Positions 12,421 to 24,970 are shown, counted from the stretch's first letter. The stretch is DNA of 64,000 nt from Aselliscus stoliczkanus (GCA_033961575.1 CM066730.1:114286523-114350522); one strand, 5' to 3'. Numbers and translations are program-made. The notes: generated by a model not told the origin, from the letters alone.

Positions 12421-12860
12421 TGTTATGGATTGAATTGTGACCCTCCCCCCTCCAAAATTCCCATCTTGAAATACCAAACTCCAGTGTCTTAGAATGTGAC
12501 CTTACTAGAGTCATTACAGATGCAATTAGTTAAAATAAGATGAAATCATACTTGCGTAGGGTGGGGCCTTAGTTTAATATGGCTGTGTCCTCATAAAAAG
12601 GAGACGAGTGGAGACTGACATGCACGTAGTGAGAACGCTATGTAAAAATTGGAGTTACACTGTCATAAACCAAGGAGCCACCAGAAGCTAAGATAGAGGA
12701 CTAGAACACACCCTTCCCTAGCACCTTCAAAGGGAGTATGAACTTGATGACACCTTGATCTCAGATTCATAGCCTCCAGAACCGTGAGACAAGACATATC
12801 TGTGGTTTAAGTCATGCAGTTTGTGGTACTTCCTTACAAGAATTATACGAAACTAATACA
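12421..12860 (+). mobile_element. MaLR-type LTR (MLT1-like)
   Basis: The 5' edge TGTTATGGATTGAATTGTGA and the 3' edge TTTAAGTCATGCAGTTTGTGG followed by AACTAATACA fit the MLT1/MaLR LTR class. Internal segments such as GGTGGGGCCTTAGTTTAATA and CAGCCTCC-like ATAGCCTCCAGAACCGTGAG also fit. MaLRs are ancient non-autonomous ERVL relatives. It stands alone, so it is a solo LTR. The subfamily is not assigned. Confidence 0.8.
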
Positions 12861-12889
12861 GAGGGCAATTCCACTAGAGGTTTACTCAA

Positions 12890-13010
12890 TTTGCTTTTTC
12901 ATTCACTTATTCATTGAGCACTTCATTGAGTATTTATTGAGCCCCTATTATGTACCAAGCACTGCACAAAAGATTGGGAATGCAAAGGTGAATAAGATCC
13001 AATTCGTATC
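12890..13010 (-). repeat. L2 LINE 3' end, antisense
   Basis: TTCACTTATTCATTGAGCAC, ATTGAGCCCCTATTATGTACC and AAGCACTG read as the reverse complement of the L2 3' end. It lies 30 bp beyond the MaLR LTR. Confidence 0.7.
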
Positions 13011-13019
13011 TTTGAAAAA

Positions 13020-14539
13020 TACATGAATATTCTAAAGTGTTAAATAATTACATTATGGGGTTCCTCCCACACCCATCTAGGATCCACTTCCATCTGTGTG
13101 GTTATTTCCCAATAAATATGATTTATTCCCCCAACTGACACTGAACAATGAGATTCTGCTTCTATCTTGGTCCAGGCCTCTTCCCTGGAAATATGTGAAA
13201 CTGTTGCTTCCCGGGAGTAGTAACTCTCTCCAATCAGTGACTCATGGGCTAGAGGGTGGAATGCAGGCCAGTGACAGTCCCTCAGCATGCTATTAAACCA
13301 AGCATCTCAAATCCACCCCCCAGAGGAGTGTGCAGAGCCCAGCACTGAGCCCCTGTCATGCTTTATCAGGGCCATAAAGCGTGTATTTAAAATTTTAAAG
13401 TTTTCAAATAAAATATACAAAAGTTGATTATTTAGCAGTTTATCAACTGTACCCTCCTGTGACAAAGGGAACAGACAATAAAATTGTTCAAAGGAGGCTT
13501 CAAAACTACGTTCTGCCATTTTATTGCAATTTTAAAGAGGACTCAAAACAAGTCCCCCAGTAGGCCCCTGGCTGGCTTTGCTGCTTTCACCCCCGAGAGT
13601 ATGTTTGTATTCCTCCAGCTGATGCTGCTGGAGTCAGTCCCTCTCCTCTCACCCTGGGCCAACACGGTCACGGCTTCCAGGGCCATGTCTGTGACAACCA
13701 GAAGCCAGAGGAATTCTGGGAAGTCTGGCCCCCAGAACCAACCATGGGGTGAAACATGACTTAAATTTTCCTGATTCATAATTACCTGTTGCCTTTCTCC
13801 ATTTATCAGGGACCGTTTGCCCCCAATCTTCTGTCCCCAATGCCACAGCTGCCACAGTAAGAATGAATTTAAAAGAAATACAAAAGTAGGCAAAGGTTAT
13901 ATTTATCTTTCAGTAATTTTTCTTTATGGGGATGATAGGAGTCTCATGTAATGCACTACAGGGGAGGAGAGAAAGAAACTGTTTCTCCAAAGTTGTGAGG
14001 AACATCCATGCTATTTATGTTTCTAGAAATCCCACTGGAAAAGCCTGGAAGATGAACTTCTAAGTGAATTTATGAGGGTCTCATTATCCATGGTTTTCAG
14101 TGCAGTTGCTATTTTTTACAAGAAGCCAACCTCACCTTTTTATCTAGAAAAGTAAAATATAGGCTCATAATGTACAGAGTATCCCTTTTAAACGGCAGAG
14201 AATGAGCCAGAGGTTTAGTACATATGGGATCTCTTTAGGGCCTCTTTGCCCTTTGGCGTTTTTGTTTTACTCTCTTTTCTCAGCTGCAAGAGAGCAAGCA
14301 CAACAAGAAGCCAAAATTTTCCCCTCCATAGGTTCAGACAGGATTTTCTGGAATTAAGCCTGTGCCATGATGGGAACCATCCTCTCGCCAGCCAGTCTGT
14401 TTAAGACAATAGGAGCATCTATAAGGGCATCTATAAGAGTTAAGTGACCCAAAGTGAAGCACAAAGAAAAACCCAAGCTCAGGTACATTGTTATGAGACC
14501 ACAGACAGAAAAATAACATTAAGGAATGTATTATTATTA
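13020..14539. other. Non-coding sequence with one GC-richer block
   Basis: No element assigned. The part about 13540-13860 is less AT-rich and open on both strands (116 codons on the minus strand), but the frames overlap, resemble nothing known and lack an exon-like layout. I treat them as chance. Confidence 0.4.
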
Positions 14540-15200
14540 GAGTTATGTATTCATTCACTTAGTCATTTACTAATTCAAAAATATTTATTGAGCATCTACT
14601 ATATGTTAGGTACTGTGGTAACCTCTAGGGATATAAGGTTGTACAAAAATAGACATGTCTACTATCCCCACAGAGCTCACTATTTGATGAGAGGAAGGCA
14701 ACCATCAAAAAATGATGATAATAAATCAATTAAAAGTACACGTGTGGGTGCTGTGAAGGATAATTATATAGTGTTATGTGGGTATAAAATGAGCCAGTCT
14801 TACCTAATCTGGGGGTGGAGGTAATGGGGCGAGGGTCTCAGGGAAGGATTGCTTTCTGAAAAAGTAATTATTGAACTAAGATGTAAAGAAACTGTGGGAA
14901 TCAATTAAACAGCCAAAGTTGGAGGTGGGGATGGGCAGGAGGTAGGAAGCATTCCAGGCTGAGTTTAGAAAGAGGTCAAACATCCTTGTCAAAGGAAGAA
15001 AGACACATTCAAGGAACTTAAAGAAGAACGGTGTAGCTCAGCACCTGGGGAGAAAGGTGTGAAATGAAGCTGGAGTAACTGGTAGGAGGCAGCCAGTCCA
15101 TGCAGGGCTTGGCAGACCCTATTAAAGATTTGGAAGTGATCCAGATAGCATTGGGGAGCCATTTAAAGGTTTAAAGCAGGAAAAGTAACATGAGGAGAGC
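14540..15200 (-). repeat. Long L2 LINE fragment, antisense
   Basis: Starts with ATTTATTGAGCATCTACTAT and TAGGTACTGTGG and continues through segments typical of antisense L2: AGGAAGGATTGCTTTCTGAA, GGCAGACCCTATTAAAGATTT, GGGGAGCCATTTAAAGGTTT and AAGTAACATGAGGAGAGCAC. This is one of the longest L2 fragments in the window. Confidence 0.75.
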
Positions 15201-15869
15201 ACCATTGTTCCTGCTAGGATCAAGAGGAATTAGCTGCAACCCACAAAAACTTCATGCTACCCCCTTACTCCACTCCCGCCCAGAGCCACACCTCTGAGAA
15301 ACTCAAAGTAATCCCAGTCTACCATGGGAATCCTAAAGGCTCAAACTAATTTTATTTCCTTGTACAGTGACTGGACAATTTCATATTCCTCAGCAAAGGG
15401 GATGGCAAATCCTTATTTAAAAAGTCAACCTGGACTGCACATCTAGCAAGATTAGCAACTAATAATATAGATTTAGAACACAAAATATTTCATTTGAAAT
15501 TTAAGCAGAGCAACCTGCTGAGAGCCTAAGTAAAACTTTTTGAATATATTTTTGTCTTCCCTTTAATTTATTTCAATTTCTGTAACTAACTTCTCACATA
15601 GTACATATTCTAAACTATCAAAGATTATTAAAAGTGATAGTAATGTAATTTAAATTGTTTACCTTCAGAAATAATGAGGTGATTCATAACAACAGAGCAA
15701 TAACCGCACTTCTATGTTACTGGCCAAGAAAACCTGGCTATTACCCAAATTTGGGTAAATCACACCACAAACACATGTTAATTTTGGCTGCCCCTCCTCA
15801 CTTAACTAAATGTTTACTTCAAATTATCTGAGCTCTCTGCATTGGTTTTTTACTGTCCTCTTCAATACA

Positions 15870-16070
15870 TTGTGGATGGAGGGCTTTTTCCAAAACTTGA
15901 ATCTGCTCCTGCCATTTTGCCTGCTTCAAAGCCTTTGATTGCTTCCTTTTGCTCTGAGGCTGAAGGCCAAACTCTGTATTGGGGCCAACCCTGTGTGGTT
16001 TGCTCCACTTACATCTCCTGGTCTACCCCAACGCTTTCTCTGCCTAGCTCTCCATGGGAGGCGAAACTGT
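15870..16070 (+). repeat. L2 LINE fragment
   Basis: Segments such as CAAAGCCTTTGATTGCTTCC, CTGAAGGCCAAACTCTGTA and GGCCAACCCTGTGTGGTTTG match the sense L2 3' region. The overlapping open frames are chance frames. Confidence 0.65.
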
Positions 16071-16359
16071 GCTGCGAACAAGATGCAGCCCTGTCCTCAA
16101 GACACATATGGTCTGGAGAGAGCTGGCACATTCCATTCCATAGATACCACTATTGCTATGTAAATGGGCAACTTTGGACAGAGTAAATGCAGGATGTTAG
16201 GAGACCACATAGGACCATCACTTACTCCCTCCTTATAGAAGCCAGGAAGTTTTTCTGGATTCAGTGTCACCAAACATGTAGCTTCAAGAGTCAAGACCAC
16301 ACAATTTGAAACTTGATATGTGCTCTGATACAGGTCACTCTTCTTTTTTTTTTCCTTTT

Positions 16360-16495
16360 ATGCTAATCTTGTTTCCCAAATTACATAGTAAACTCCTTAA
16401 AGGCAAGGACTATTACATACATTTATGTATTGTCCACATGGTACTAACCACATAGTATGTGCTTCTAAATGTATGTTGACCAATGAATAGGACAT
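16360..16495 (+). repeat. L2 LINE 3'-end fragment
   Basis: AAACTCCTTAAAGGCAAGGAC, the CATAGTATGTGCTTCTAAATG end and AATGAATAGG match the sense L2 terminus. With the fragment at 15870-16070 it may form one interrupted L2 copy. Confidence 0.65.
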
Positions 16496-16499
16496 TACA

Positions 16500-18690
16500 T
16501 TCTTACCTCGGAGTGTGTGGGGCAAGAAAGAGAAGTGGTAAAAAGTGCTGCATATACCAAATCAACTAGGAATGAAAAACATGGCTATGGGAAAAGGTTG
16601 GCACAAAGATAAAGCTTTACTGGTACTCAAAATTTCTTGAATTTAACAGTGATAATGATATAATGACTATATGATTTAATTGGAAGGTAGGAGCCAGTAA
16701 AAGACCTCACTAACTCACACTAATGAGAGGTAGGCCCACTGCTGTCCAACTGAGGTTATTAGTAATTGATTTTCTATTTTTAAAATATGTGCTTAGCTCA
16801 CTCCGGCCAACATACACACAAGTTGACTGCAACACAGAATACATTTTGTTCTTTCATTTTGTCAAGTGTAGTTGCATTTTAATTATTTATGATAATACTT
16901 AATAGTATATTAGTAAGTGTCTTGTAGCGTGGCATGTAAAAATAATGAAGTCTTAGTAATATGAGAACATGATGGAGCTCTCAGCTATTAAATCTTTGCT
17001 GAGAAGTGAGGTGAGACTGCGGGGTTCTTTGTGAGAACTGGGGTTTTGCAGATTAGGGAAGTGAAAATTAGCAAAGATTTTCTGAATTATATTTATGAAG
17101 TACATATATGGTGATATTTTAAAATGCATTGAATATGATTAATGGGTTTGAATATGACAAATATGTAAGATGCATGTTTCTTTCATGTGGGCTGCTTAGT
17201 AGATATTAAAACTTAAAAAAATAGGCCTCAGCTGGTTTTCTCCTTGATGGCATACTTTTATACGTTTTATTTTTATTTCTGATTCCCACAAAATACATTC
17301 TATCTCCAGATTATTAAGTATAATTTGAGCATGTGAAGGTTTTTTAAATTTCAAATTAATCTTTCTTTTGGTTATGGATGGAATTATAATCATTTCCTGA
17401 GGAAAAATAAGATTAATGCTTTAAAAGTTATATAAGACTTGACTTCATATTTTTGCTATTGGTATATTTTACATAGATTTTTTTTTTTTACTTAAATATT
17501 CTGTTACATCCAACTTTCCAACTCTAAATTCCAGAAATAAATTTTACAAGATTTAGTTGAATAAATGTCTGCCAAAGGACTCCACCAAATCCTACTTCCA
17601 AACACCAAGCCCCCCTTAGGCCCCCCAAAAATGGGCCCTCATTCTCTATAGCATGGCTTTGTTCTTTTCTACCATTTTAGAAGTGTTTGCCCAGTTTCTT
17701 TGTCTTGGTAATTGAAAATTTTTCCCAATCCCTTTTAGGCTTTCTTTGCAGACTGTGTTTTCCCTTTCTTGGACTAGCTGCTTCTTCATTTCCTTCCAAT
17801 TTTGTTCTCATCCCTCTGCTCTCTCACAACTCATCCCTCATTCTCTTTAAAACCTGCTGGCACCATGTTCTCAGTCTAATTGGTCCTATTCTCTCATCCA
17901 CTAATTTTATGTTTTTTTTCTCTCTCATCTCGTACTACACTCATACAGGACTGAAATAAGGGTTTTGTCCTATAACTAAAATCCTGAGAATACCTATATT
18001 TTGAGGTTGTATATTTCAAGTAGCCAATTTATATTGTAGCATTTGCAGAGTTACTTTAAGTTTATTGGTGAGAGAGTAGGAACTGAGTACTCATAATAAG
18101 AGTGATCATAGAAAAGGTCTATTATATTATTATAAAAATAAAAATTCCAAGCTAAGGGAGGTCATGTCTCTATTTTAATGATTGATAGCTAGAGCAAGCT
18201 AATAAATAAGTATCAAAATTATTAGCCTGAATAAAAGTTTTGTCAGTTCAACTTCTATTTATGTGTTTTGTATATAAAATGAAAGGAATATATATTAATA
18301 TATATGTTACCACTCATAGGGATTAAAATTTTTATTTGCCTTATACAAATAATTGATAGTGACTTCTCTGGAAATCTGGTTGTAAGCATTAATTATATCT
18401 TTCATGAACAGGAAAAGATATGCAAGTCATGGTGTCTAAAGAACAGGGCTAGCACAATCAACTTAGAATATATGGCATGCCAGGTTTCCCAAGAGGAGGC
18501 GCCAGGGCCCCAGGTCAATGGGCAACTTGTGTAGGTGAACTATACTTGAGATCTCGAGTTCTTCAAGAGGTTTTATGATGGTTGTAATACCTCCATCACC
18601 ATATCAACAATTGAGGCAGGTGTTCTATCCCAAGTGAGACACTGGCCAGAGTAAGGTGGAGCAGAATCAGATTCAGGGTTAGGTCTTCTT
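16500..18690. other. AT-rich non-coding sequence
   Basis: No gene or family recognised. Homopolymer T runs and AT-rich stretches dominate. Confidence 0.4.
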
Positions 18691-18706
18691 GAAACAGAAA
18701 TTTTTA

Positions 18707-18828
18707 CTTTTTTTTTTTTTTTTTTTTTTTGAGGGCAGTGTTACTGGTCCTCATATGTGGGACCCGAACAGGGGCCGCTGGCTTCCCAAGCCAGTGTTTA
18801 ACCACCGCGCCACTTGGCCGGCCCTAGG
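18707..18828 (-). mobile_element. tRNA-derived SINE, copy 4, with TSD
   Basis: A T tract of about 20 is followed by GAGGGCAGTGTTACTGGTCC and ends in CCACTTGGCCGGCCCTAGG. A 14-bp direct repeat, AACAGAAATTTTTA, flanks it (18693-18706 and 18829-18842). Confidence 0.92.
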
Positions 18829-19544
18829 AACAGAAATTTTTAAGACATGGACAGAAACTAAAAAAAAACTCAGTTGAGGAACTAGGACACTTGAGGATAA
18901 ACATTAACTCAGGAGCCCAATGGTCACTTTAGGGGCACTGGACCCTTGGTCTTATTGGTAGCACACAAAATAATGGAGCACAATGGTTACGGCTGGAGTG
19001 ATCGCATTCCACTGCATTTGGGGCTGTGAGATAAAGAAATATTGCCTTCTCTGAATCCAGACTGCTCTGGGAACTCTGATGAGTGTCACCCCTCAGGAGA
19101 AGTAATTAAGAAACACAGCTGGGTAAGACAGAATCAGAAGCTGACAAGCAATCATTTCCAAACTGAAATATCTATGTCTATATATGTATCCATTTATGTA
19201 CACAAATAAATATGCATTTGTGAATAAATATGCACATATACCAACACAACATAGTTACTCTCCATCTTGCATCAGAGAAATTTGAGGCATAAAGGGCCTA
19301 AGCTAATGTATAGAAATACCACTCTTTACTCCAAATGCATTCAGACACCTGTGAAATTTGACATGCTCCACATTCTAGTGTTCTCTGGTTTCAAACTATA
19401 TTAGGTACATACTAGAGAACAGAAGGAAGAAGTTATTTTGTGAGGACTTCCATTGCTAAGCAATGACAGACTAAATAGCTTGAAAATTCTCCCAGCAATG
19501 AAACACATAGGAGTTTTGGTAAAAAATATACATATATTTTAATT

Positions 19545-19662
19545 AAAAAATTCTATTTATATATATATATATAAAATATATAATATTATTTATGTAATAA
19601 TATATAATGTGTAATTATACATAATATGTAATATATATAATATATATTACATATACTTTTAA
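19545..19662. repeat. AT-rich tract with local inverted repeats
   Basis: Consists almost wholly of TA, TAA and TTA steps. Short palindromes such as ATATATAATATATAT could fold back. It is followed at once by normal-complexity sequence. Confidence 0.8.
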
Positions 19663-20059
19663 ATGTCTACGCCAGCTCACAAGAAAGTCAGGGAAAACAA
19701 CGTGGTTCAAAAATAGATAGGAAATGGACAAGCAGTGCAGTAAACTGGAGCTGATACTTCAGTGCTAGTAAGAAGGGGTTACCTGTCTCAGCAAGCAAGC
19801 AATAAAAATAACAGGTGATGCCTAGAAGCCCTAATAAGGGAGAAAGTTATAACTAGGACTCCATTAATAAATCTGAAACCAGACAGCATAAATTTAACAA
19901 CCTTACCCACTTGTGTAAGAAAATGACAAAGTTGCTAAACATAATGATAAACATAATAAATGATAACACAATAAACATAAATGATAAACATAAGCTCTAA
20001 ATAGGGGGGGGGAATTAAACAATTGAGAATTTATACCTCATGATTTCCTTTAGGCAGGT

Positions 20060-21042
20060 GTGCTTTTACATTTATTGTATTTATATGAGCAAGGACCCCC
20101 TCAAACTAAGAAATTTATACTCATAGGCCTAACTTGTGATACCATATAAAAGCAAAAGTAAAACATTTATGGAACAGTAGATCCTCAATAGGCTAAATAT
20201 GATTCACAGAGATAAACCTTTATTCCAAATGATCTCACAATTCAGAATTTACAAAACACACTAGAAAACAAATCATCATAAACAAGAGTGGTCACACACC
20301 AAAAAGAGAGTGTTATACACATAAGATAGTGCTCTAAACACATTAGAAGTATAGGAACTATAAGATTATTTTGTTTAAAATGACTAAATACTTTAAAAGG
20401 CAGTGAGAACATGAGACAAGAATAAGATACTATAAATAAGACTAGTTAGTTATTGAAAAGAAGGAGGTAGAACATACAAAAATTTAAATATAGTCATTTA
20501 AAATATAAAACTAATGATCTATTTAAACAAAAGATTAGATCTAGCTAAAGAGAGAATTGAGAAACAGGAAGATAGATCCCTGGAAGTTATTTTTAATAAT
20601 GTAGCAAACAAAGATAAAGTGAAGGATCATATGGAAGTGAGTTTAAAAGACATAGAGGATCAATAGGAAAGTCAAAAACATATTCTAAACGTGTCTATAA
20701 GAAGACAACATAGAGAATGGATAAGAGATAATACTGAAACAATAATTGAGAAATTGTTCCCAAATTGATATGAACATGAATTATCAGATTCAGGAAGTAC
20801 AAGTAAACTCAAACATGATAAACACAACTGAATCCACACCTAGACACATCATAGTGAAACTTCAGAACACCAGTTTTTTTTTTAAAGCTTCTAAAAGCAA
20901 CCAAAGGAAAGAAAATAATACTTTTAAAAGAATAAAATTATACTGACAACAAATTATCAATAGCAACACTAGAAATAAAAGGAGAGTGGAGTAATACTTT
21001 CACTATGTTGAAACCAAATAGCCGTCAACTAAAACTGTATGT
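20060..21042 (+). mobile_element. Old L1/HAL1-type ORF1 relic
   Basis: From about 20500 the sense strand follows an L1-family ORF1: a lysine/glutamate-rich coiled-coil-like part, then CTCAGATTCAGGAAGTACAA-like and ACACCTAGACACATCATAGT segments, the conserved stretch before the RNA-binding core. A short readable peptide is RHIIVKLQNT. Frames are broken throughout, and a homopolymer T block interrupts the core near 20870. It ends where the minus-strand LTR element begins. I cannot tell HAL1 from an ordinary L1M by eye. Confidence 0.65.
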
Positions 21043-22168
21043 TGCTGTATCACCTGCAAGTATGGATGGACTCTTCATTCAAAATTTAGCTTAGAGATGA
21101 TGAGTGATGGTGCCACAAAAATACCAAAAGAATACAAAAAGTTTTATTTATCATAGAATCAGGCTTTATGGAGAGAGCAGATTCCCATGCAGTTCTGGAA
21201 ATGGCTTGAGAGAGTATAGGAAAGAGACTGTCTTATGCTAGTTAGATAGTTAAGGGCTGAAATGAAGGTTTCCTTACATGACCTAGAGTTTGTATGGTTT
21301 GAATTTTCTGCCACCACCAAAGAAGTGTACATGGATAGTGAGGTAAAGATATATTGTGTCCCTTTGGAAATGAAGGCAAACTGTGGCTTAGAAGATATTT
21401 AAACAGAACAAATTTTGCGAAATCCATGACTGAATAGAAGTTACCAGTTGATGATTGTATGGAGCCAGTAATTTCAATAATATTGAATACAAGGACCATA
21501 GCAGTAATCCACTACTAGATGCTATTCATCCTTTCTGGGTTGAAAACAAACCAAATTGAATTTTTAAACAGAAAAACAGTGGAGATAACAACCCCTTCTC
21601 TACATAGGCCTTGTATAATAGACTTCAATTCTTCAAAGCGGTGTTTAATTTTTATTGGTATATTATCTATTTAAACTTGGGGCAGGGAGGTTAGGATGTC
21701 CATCATATCTTTTTGTCAAGCCAATTGTAAGTATCAAAGACTTAATTTAATTTTAATTTATTTATCATTGAGTCAGAGTACACGTGCTCTTTATGGGGTA
21801 CCTTAGGGCATTGGGTGATATGGCTATGTGCGATTTAAGCAAGGCAATAGTTCAACGGAGATGTGTCATACCTGTTTGTGCTCTACTTTATGTTCAATAA
21901 CTCTCCTAAGATTACAGGTGGTGTCTCATCTAAATTTAGTGGAATCTCCAAATACAACTGTAATTTGAATCCAGTATTAATTAAGACCATGAACTTTTAC
22001 CCATTGATATATCACAGTAGATGTCAAAGTTAATTCAGAGTCTATGTTATAGAGGCACAAAAACTAATCAACAGCCTTTCACCTTTTTCTTTTAGTAAAT
22101 TTGGATTTCCAGTTGGGTCAATATATGGAACTTTGTGTCAGGTTTGTTTTTTTTGTCAGTTTGTTTCC

Positions 22169-22645
22169 TTACTCTATAATCAGGGTTTCTAAAATTTGGG
22201 AATTTTGTTTGTTTGTTTCTGTGGTGACTGGAAACACTTTGGGGTGGTCTTTTCCACCTTGCTCATATTTATGTTTCTTCCCCCAGAGTTTCATGCTAGT
22301 ATCATCAGTGTTAGGGTCCTCTCCTATGGCAATGATTGAATTAACTACTTGGTTGTGCCAAAGGGGTGCCATGGGTGTTATCCCTATAATCCTGAGCATC
22401 AGGATCTTTTTTGGTGACAGAGGCACAATTAGCAGTAGCAGCAACAAAGGCATTTGGCAGGATCTTAGTGAGAAATCTGCTTTTAGGAGTGTGGACCTCA
22501 ACATGCTACATGGTGAATGTTTCTCCTCCATATGAATGACCACCCAATAGGCCTGTATATTGCACAGGGTCGCCATTTGTCTTTCCCCTGAAAGTTCTAT
22601 AGGATGGGAGCCAATACCTGGTAGAGACACAAAACCAACAGTCAA
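22169..22645 (-). pseudogene. Open frame inside the LTR element, unrecognised
   Basis: 158 codons remain open on the element's own strand, about 0.4 kb downstream of the putative primer-binding site, where a gag region might lie. I see no retroviral zinc knuckle, protease or polymerase motif. A leucine run with a following proline/lysine stretch (near residues 84-100) is the only notable feature. It may be chance or decayed element sequence. Confidence 0.2.
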
Positions 22646-23048
22646 AAGGTAAGAGTTGTTCCCCTTATCTTAGTATAGATCATGGCTTATGCTGGAATCA
22701 AGACCAACAGTTCAATCTGAAACATATAGACAGGTTTGTGCTAAGCACACAACCCAAGGCCACCGTGAGGCCCAATCCCATATGGCTGTCCTTAAATGCC
22801 AATTACCAAAGCTTTCAACTTAAGATCAGTGGATTCAGCAAATTCAGTGCAAAGAAGTACAGTTTAAAGCACAAACTTTCCAAAAGGCTGCAACACAATG
22901 TAAAGAACATGCTATTTAAAGTTAGCAGGCAACAGTGCCAATTATCAAGCCAAAGCAACAGAAGAAATAATGCCTGGTGCTATAGTCATTGCCTAGATGC
23001 CTTGCTCATTGCACCAGTTGTTATGGTCTCTCCTCAAAGATGGAATGT

Positions 23049-23565
23049 GGATGGAGTAGAGGCTTGATCACTGCACTGTATACCTGAAATTGATGTTGTA
23101 TAATATTGTATGCCAACTGTAATTGAATATATAGATAGTCACAGGATGTGGATTATACGGTGAACGGAGTCAAAGGAATTGTAATAGATAGTATGATATG
23201 GGGGGGAAGAGTGGGGGAGAATTGGGGGAGGGGAGGTTGTCACTTTGAGGGGTAAAAAGTATAACTATTGCACTTTGTTGTACACCTGAAGCTAATTAAA
23301 AAAATATATAAATAAAAAAAAAGAAACACACACACACAAAAAAAAATAATATCAAATTTCATATGTATATGGACACAAACACAGGATCACGTATATATAT
23401 GTATTTTCATATATAACACATATATATATTTATATATGATGCAAACTTCAATTTTATTTAAATGATGCTCAAATGTATAATTTCATATAGGCAATAAACT
23501 CCCATAGCAAGACAAAAATTTTGTTATTAAAAAAATAAAACATACTTTGAAATGTTAAAAAAAAA
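23049..23565 (+). mobile_element. 5'-truncated L1 with 3' transduction
   Basis: The insertion is bounded by a perfect 13-bp direct repeat, AAAGATGGAATGT (23036-23048 and 23566-23578). The first ~280 bp are the 3' end of an L1: a GGGGGGAAGAGTGGGGGAG-type G-rich tract, TTGTCACTTTGAGGGGTAAA and TTGTACACCTGAAGC, then A-rich sequence to about 23345. About 210-230 bp of unrelated AT-rich DNA follow, with their own AATAAA signal (23534-23539) and a second poly(A) run of about 12. That is the structure of an L1 transcript that read past its own weak poly(A) site and carried flanking DNA along. The same L1 3' end occurs on the minus strand at 56185-56500. Confidence 0.88.
23346..23555 (+). other. Transduced 3' flank (source-locus tag)
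   Basis: Non-L1 sequence between the two A-rich tails of the insertion. It is AT-rich, with TATATG-type repeats at 23393-23442, and ends with AATAAA 17 nt before the final A run. It should match single-copy DNA beside the source L1 elsewhere in the genome. Confidence 0.8.
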
Positions 23566-23899
23566 AAAGATGGAATGTATCTGCCCTCACCCAAATTTGG
23601 TTCAAATGTTGAAACTAATAATGTCATACATAACCAAGACAACATAGAAAGTTTTATTACTCACATAATGAAGCTTTCTGGAGATAGAGGACAGATTCCC
23701 AAGCAGATTCAGTCTATGGCTTGAGGTCAGGGAGGGGCAAATGGCTTGGGGTTTTACAATGGTTAGGGCCTGGCTATGGGGGTGAGAGTTCTCTCATGTG
23801 AACCAGCGTATGTATAGTTTGAACTTCCTGTTGGCTCTAAAAGTGGGAGCACCCAGGCTTTCTTACAGACGTTCTCAGATGTGTAGCAGAAGGATATGG

Positions 23900-24745
23900 A
23901 CAAGTGGTAAGGCTTGAAAGGGGTCAGTAGTGAAATATTAACTATGGAACAGACTATTACATATATAATTAATTAACTATTATTCAAGAATGGGAGGAAA
24001 GTAAAATATTCTTAGAAAGAAAAACTGATTTTGTCATAAGTAGAATCGCAGTGAAGGAATAACTAAAGGATGTACCTCAAATCAAAGACACATAAACTCA
24101 GGAGGAAGGTCTGAGATGGGAGATGGAATGGTGAGGGAAGAAATGGGTAACGTTACCTGGTGGAATCTCAGACAAGGGTTAGCTCTCTCTATCCACTAGT
24201 TTCGTAAGGACATTAATTTATTTGGTAACATTTAAAGAGCACTATCTTAGTTGCTCACATTGTAACAATGTGCAAAGTAGAGAATGTTCCAGACCTCATG
24301 GAATTTACATTCTCATGGCAAAAGGAAGGCTGTGTGTCTACATGCTGGCTTCTCTCCCGCTTGGGCAAATTCTGTGGTCCAGCACCACTCTATGTTGGTT
24401 CCTGTTCTTTGATTTTAGAGATTGGGCACTTCAGGAGCACGTACCCATCTATTGCTCTCTTCTTCCCACAAAACAAAGTGTGCTGTGTATCATGTTCACA
24501 GATCCTGAGGCTTTTACCCTGAATCACAAATGTAATAGGACATCTAAGTTCCTATAAAATAGCACCCAAATACCTTAAACTGACATTCAAAACTCTTGGT
24601 AACATCCTGAAGGCATTGAAACAGCCATCAACAAGTAACTTCTTAATGAAGCTATTTAAAATTAATTATCTCTCCCTTTGTCCCCCTAAAGAACTTTCCC
24701 TACCTCTGTTTTAGTGTTTATTCCAATCTGCTGGTATTATTCATG
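23900..24745. other. Non-coding sequence, nothing recognised
   Basis: No element assigned. An open frame near 24222-24557 overlaps another frame and has no family features. Confidence 0.4.
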
Positions 24746-24749
24746 GTAT

Positions 24750-24970
24750 TGAATAACTGACTCCTGAGTTTAGAAGTCCTATGCTGGATTCCTGGATTGC
24801 TTCTTTATTGGTTGTGTGATCTTGGGCAAGGTTACTAATTTATCTGAGTCTCAGGTTCCTAATCTACAAAATGGGAATACTTAGAGTCTTTAATCACATA
24901 ATGTAGAGAATTTAAAGTGATACAGCCTGTATGTGCTTCACTCAGAGCTTGGCACAAATGACAAAAGTAA
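24750..24970 (+). repeat. MIR SINE relic, nearly full length
   Basis: Typical order: TTGGTTGTGTGATCTTGGGCAAG, ATCTGAGTCTCAGGTTCCT, ATCTACAAAATGGGAATA and CAGAGCTTGGCACA. The core is well preserved. Confidence 0.88.

Larger units (their letters stand above)
21043..23900 (-). mobile_element. Degenerate LTR element with two related LTRs, minus strand
   Basis: Two direct segments about 2 kb apart are clearly related: 21110-21310 and 23640-23830. Both share a GTTTTATT...GCTTT.TGGAGA...CAGATTCCCA.GCAG...GGCTTGAG order and a GT.TGTAT.GTTTGAA segment. Read on the minus strand, both contain an AATAAA signal, as an LTR should. The right copy would be the 5' LTR; its minus-strand end (TAACA at 23019) is followed two bases on by TGGTGCAATGAGCAAGG, a plausible tRNA primer-binding site. 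The internal part is about 1.5 kb and holds one 158-codon open frame (22169-22645, minus) that I do not recognise. Outer ends are approximate. An L1 later split the right LTR. Confidence 0.6.

Noticed and set aside
13543..13893. Overlapping 116- and 91-codon frames on opposite strands
   Set aside because: Mirrored frames in a GC-richer patch, typical of stop-codon depletion by composition.
22738..23067. 109-codon plus-strand frame
   Set aside because: Antisense to the LTR element and overlapping the L1 insertion junction; no family features.
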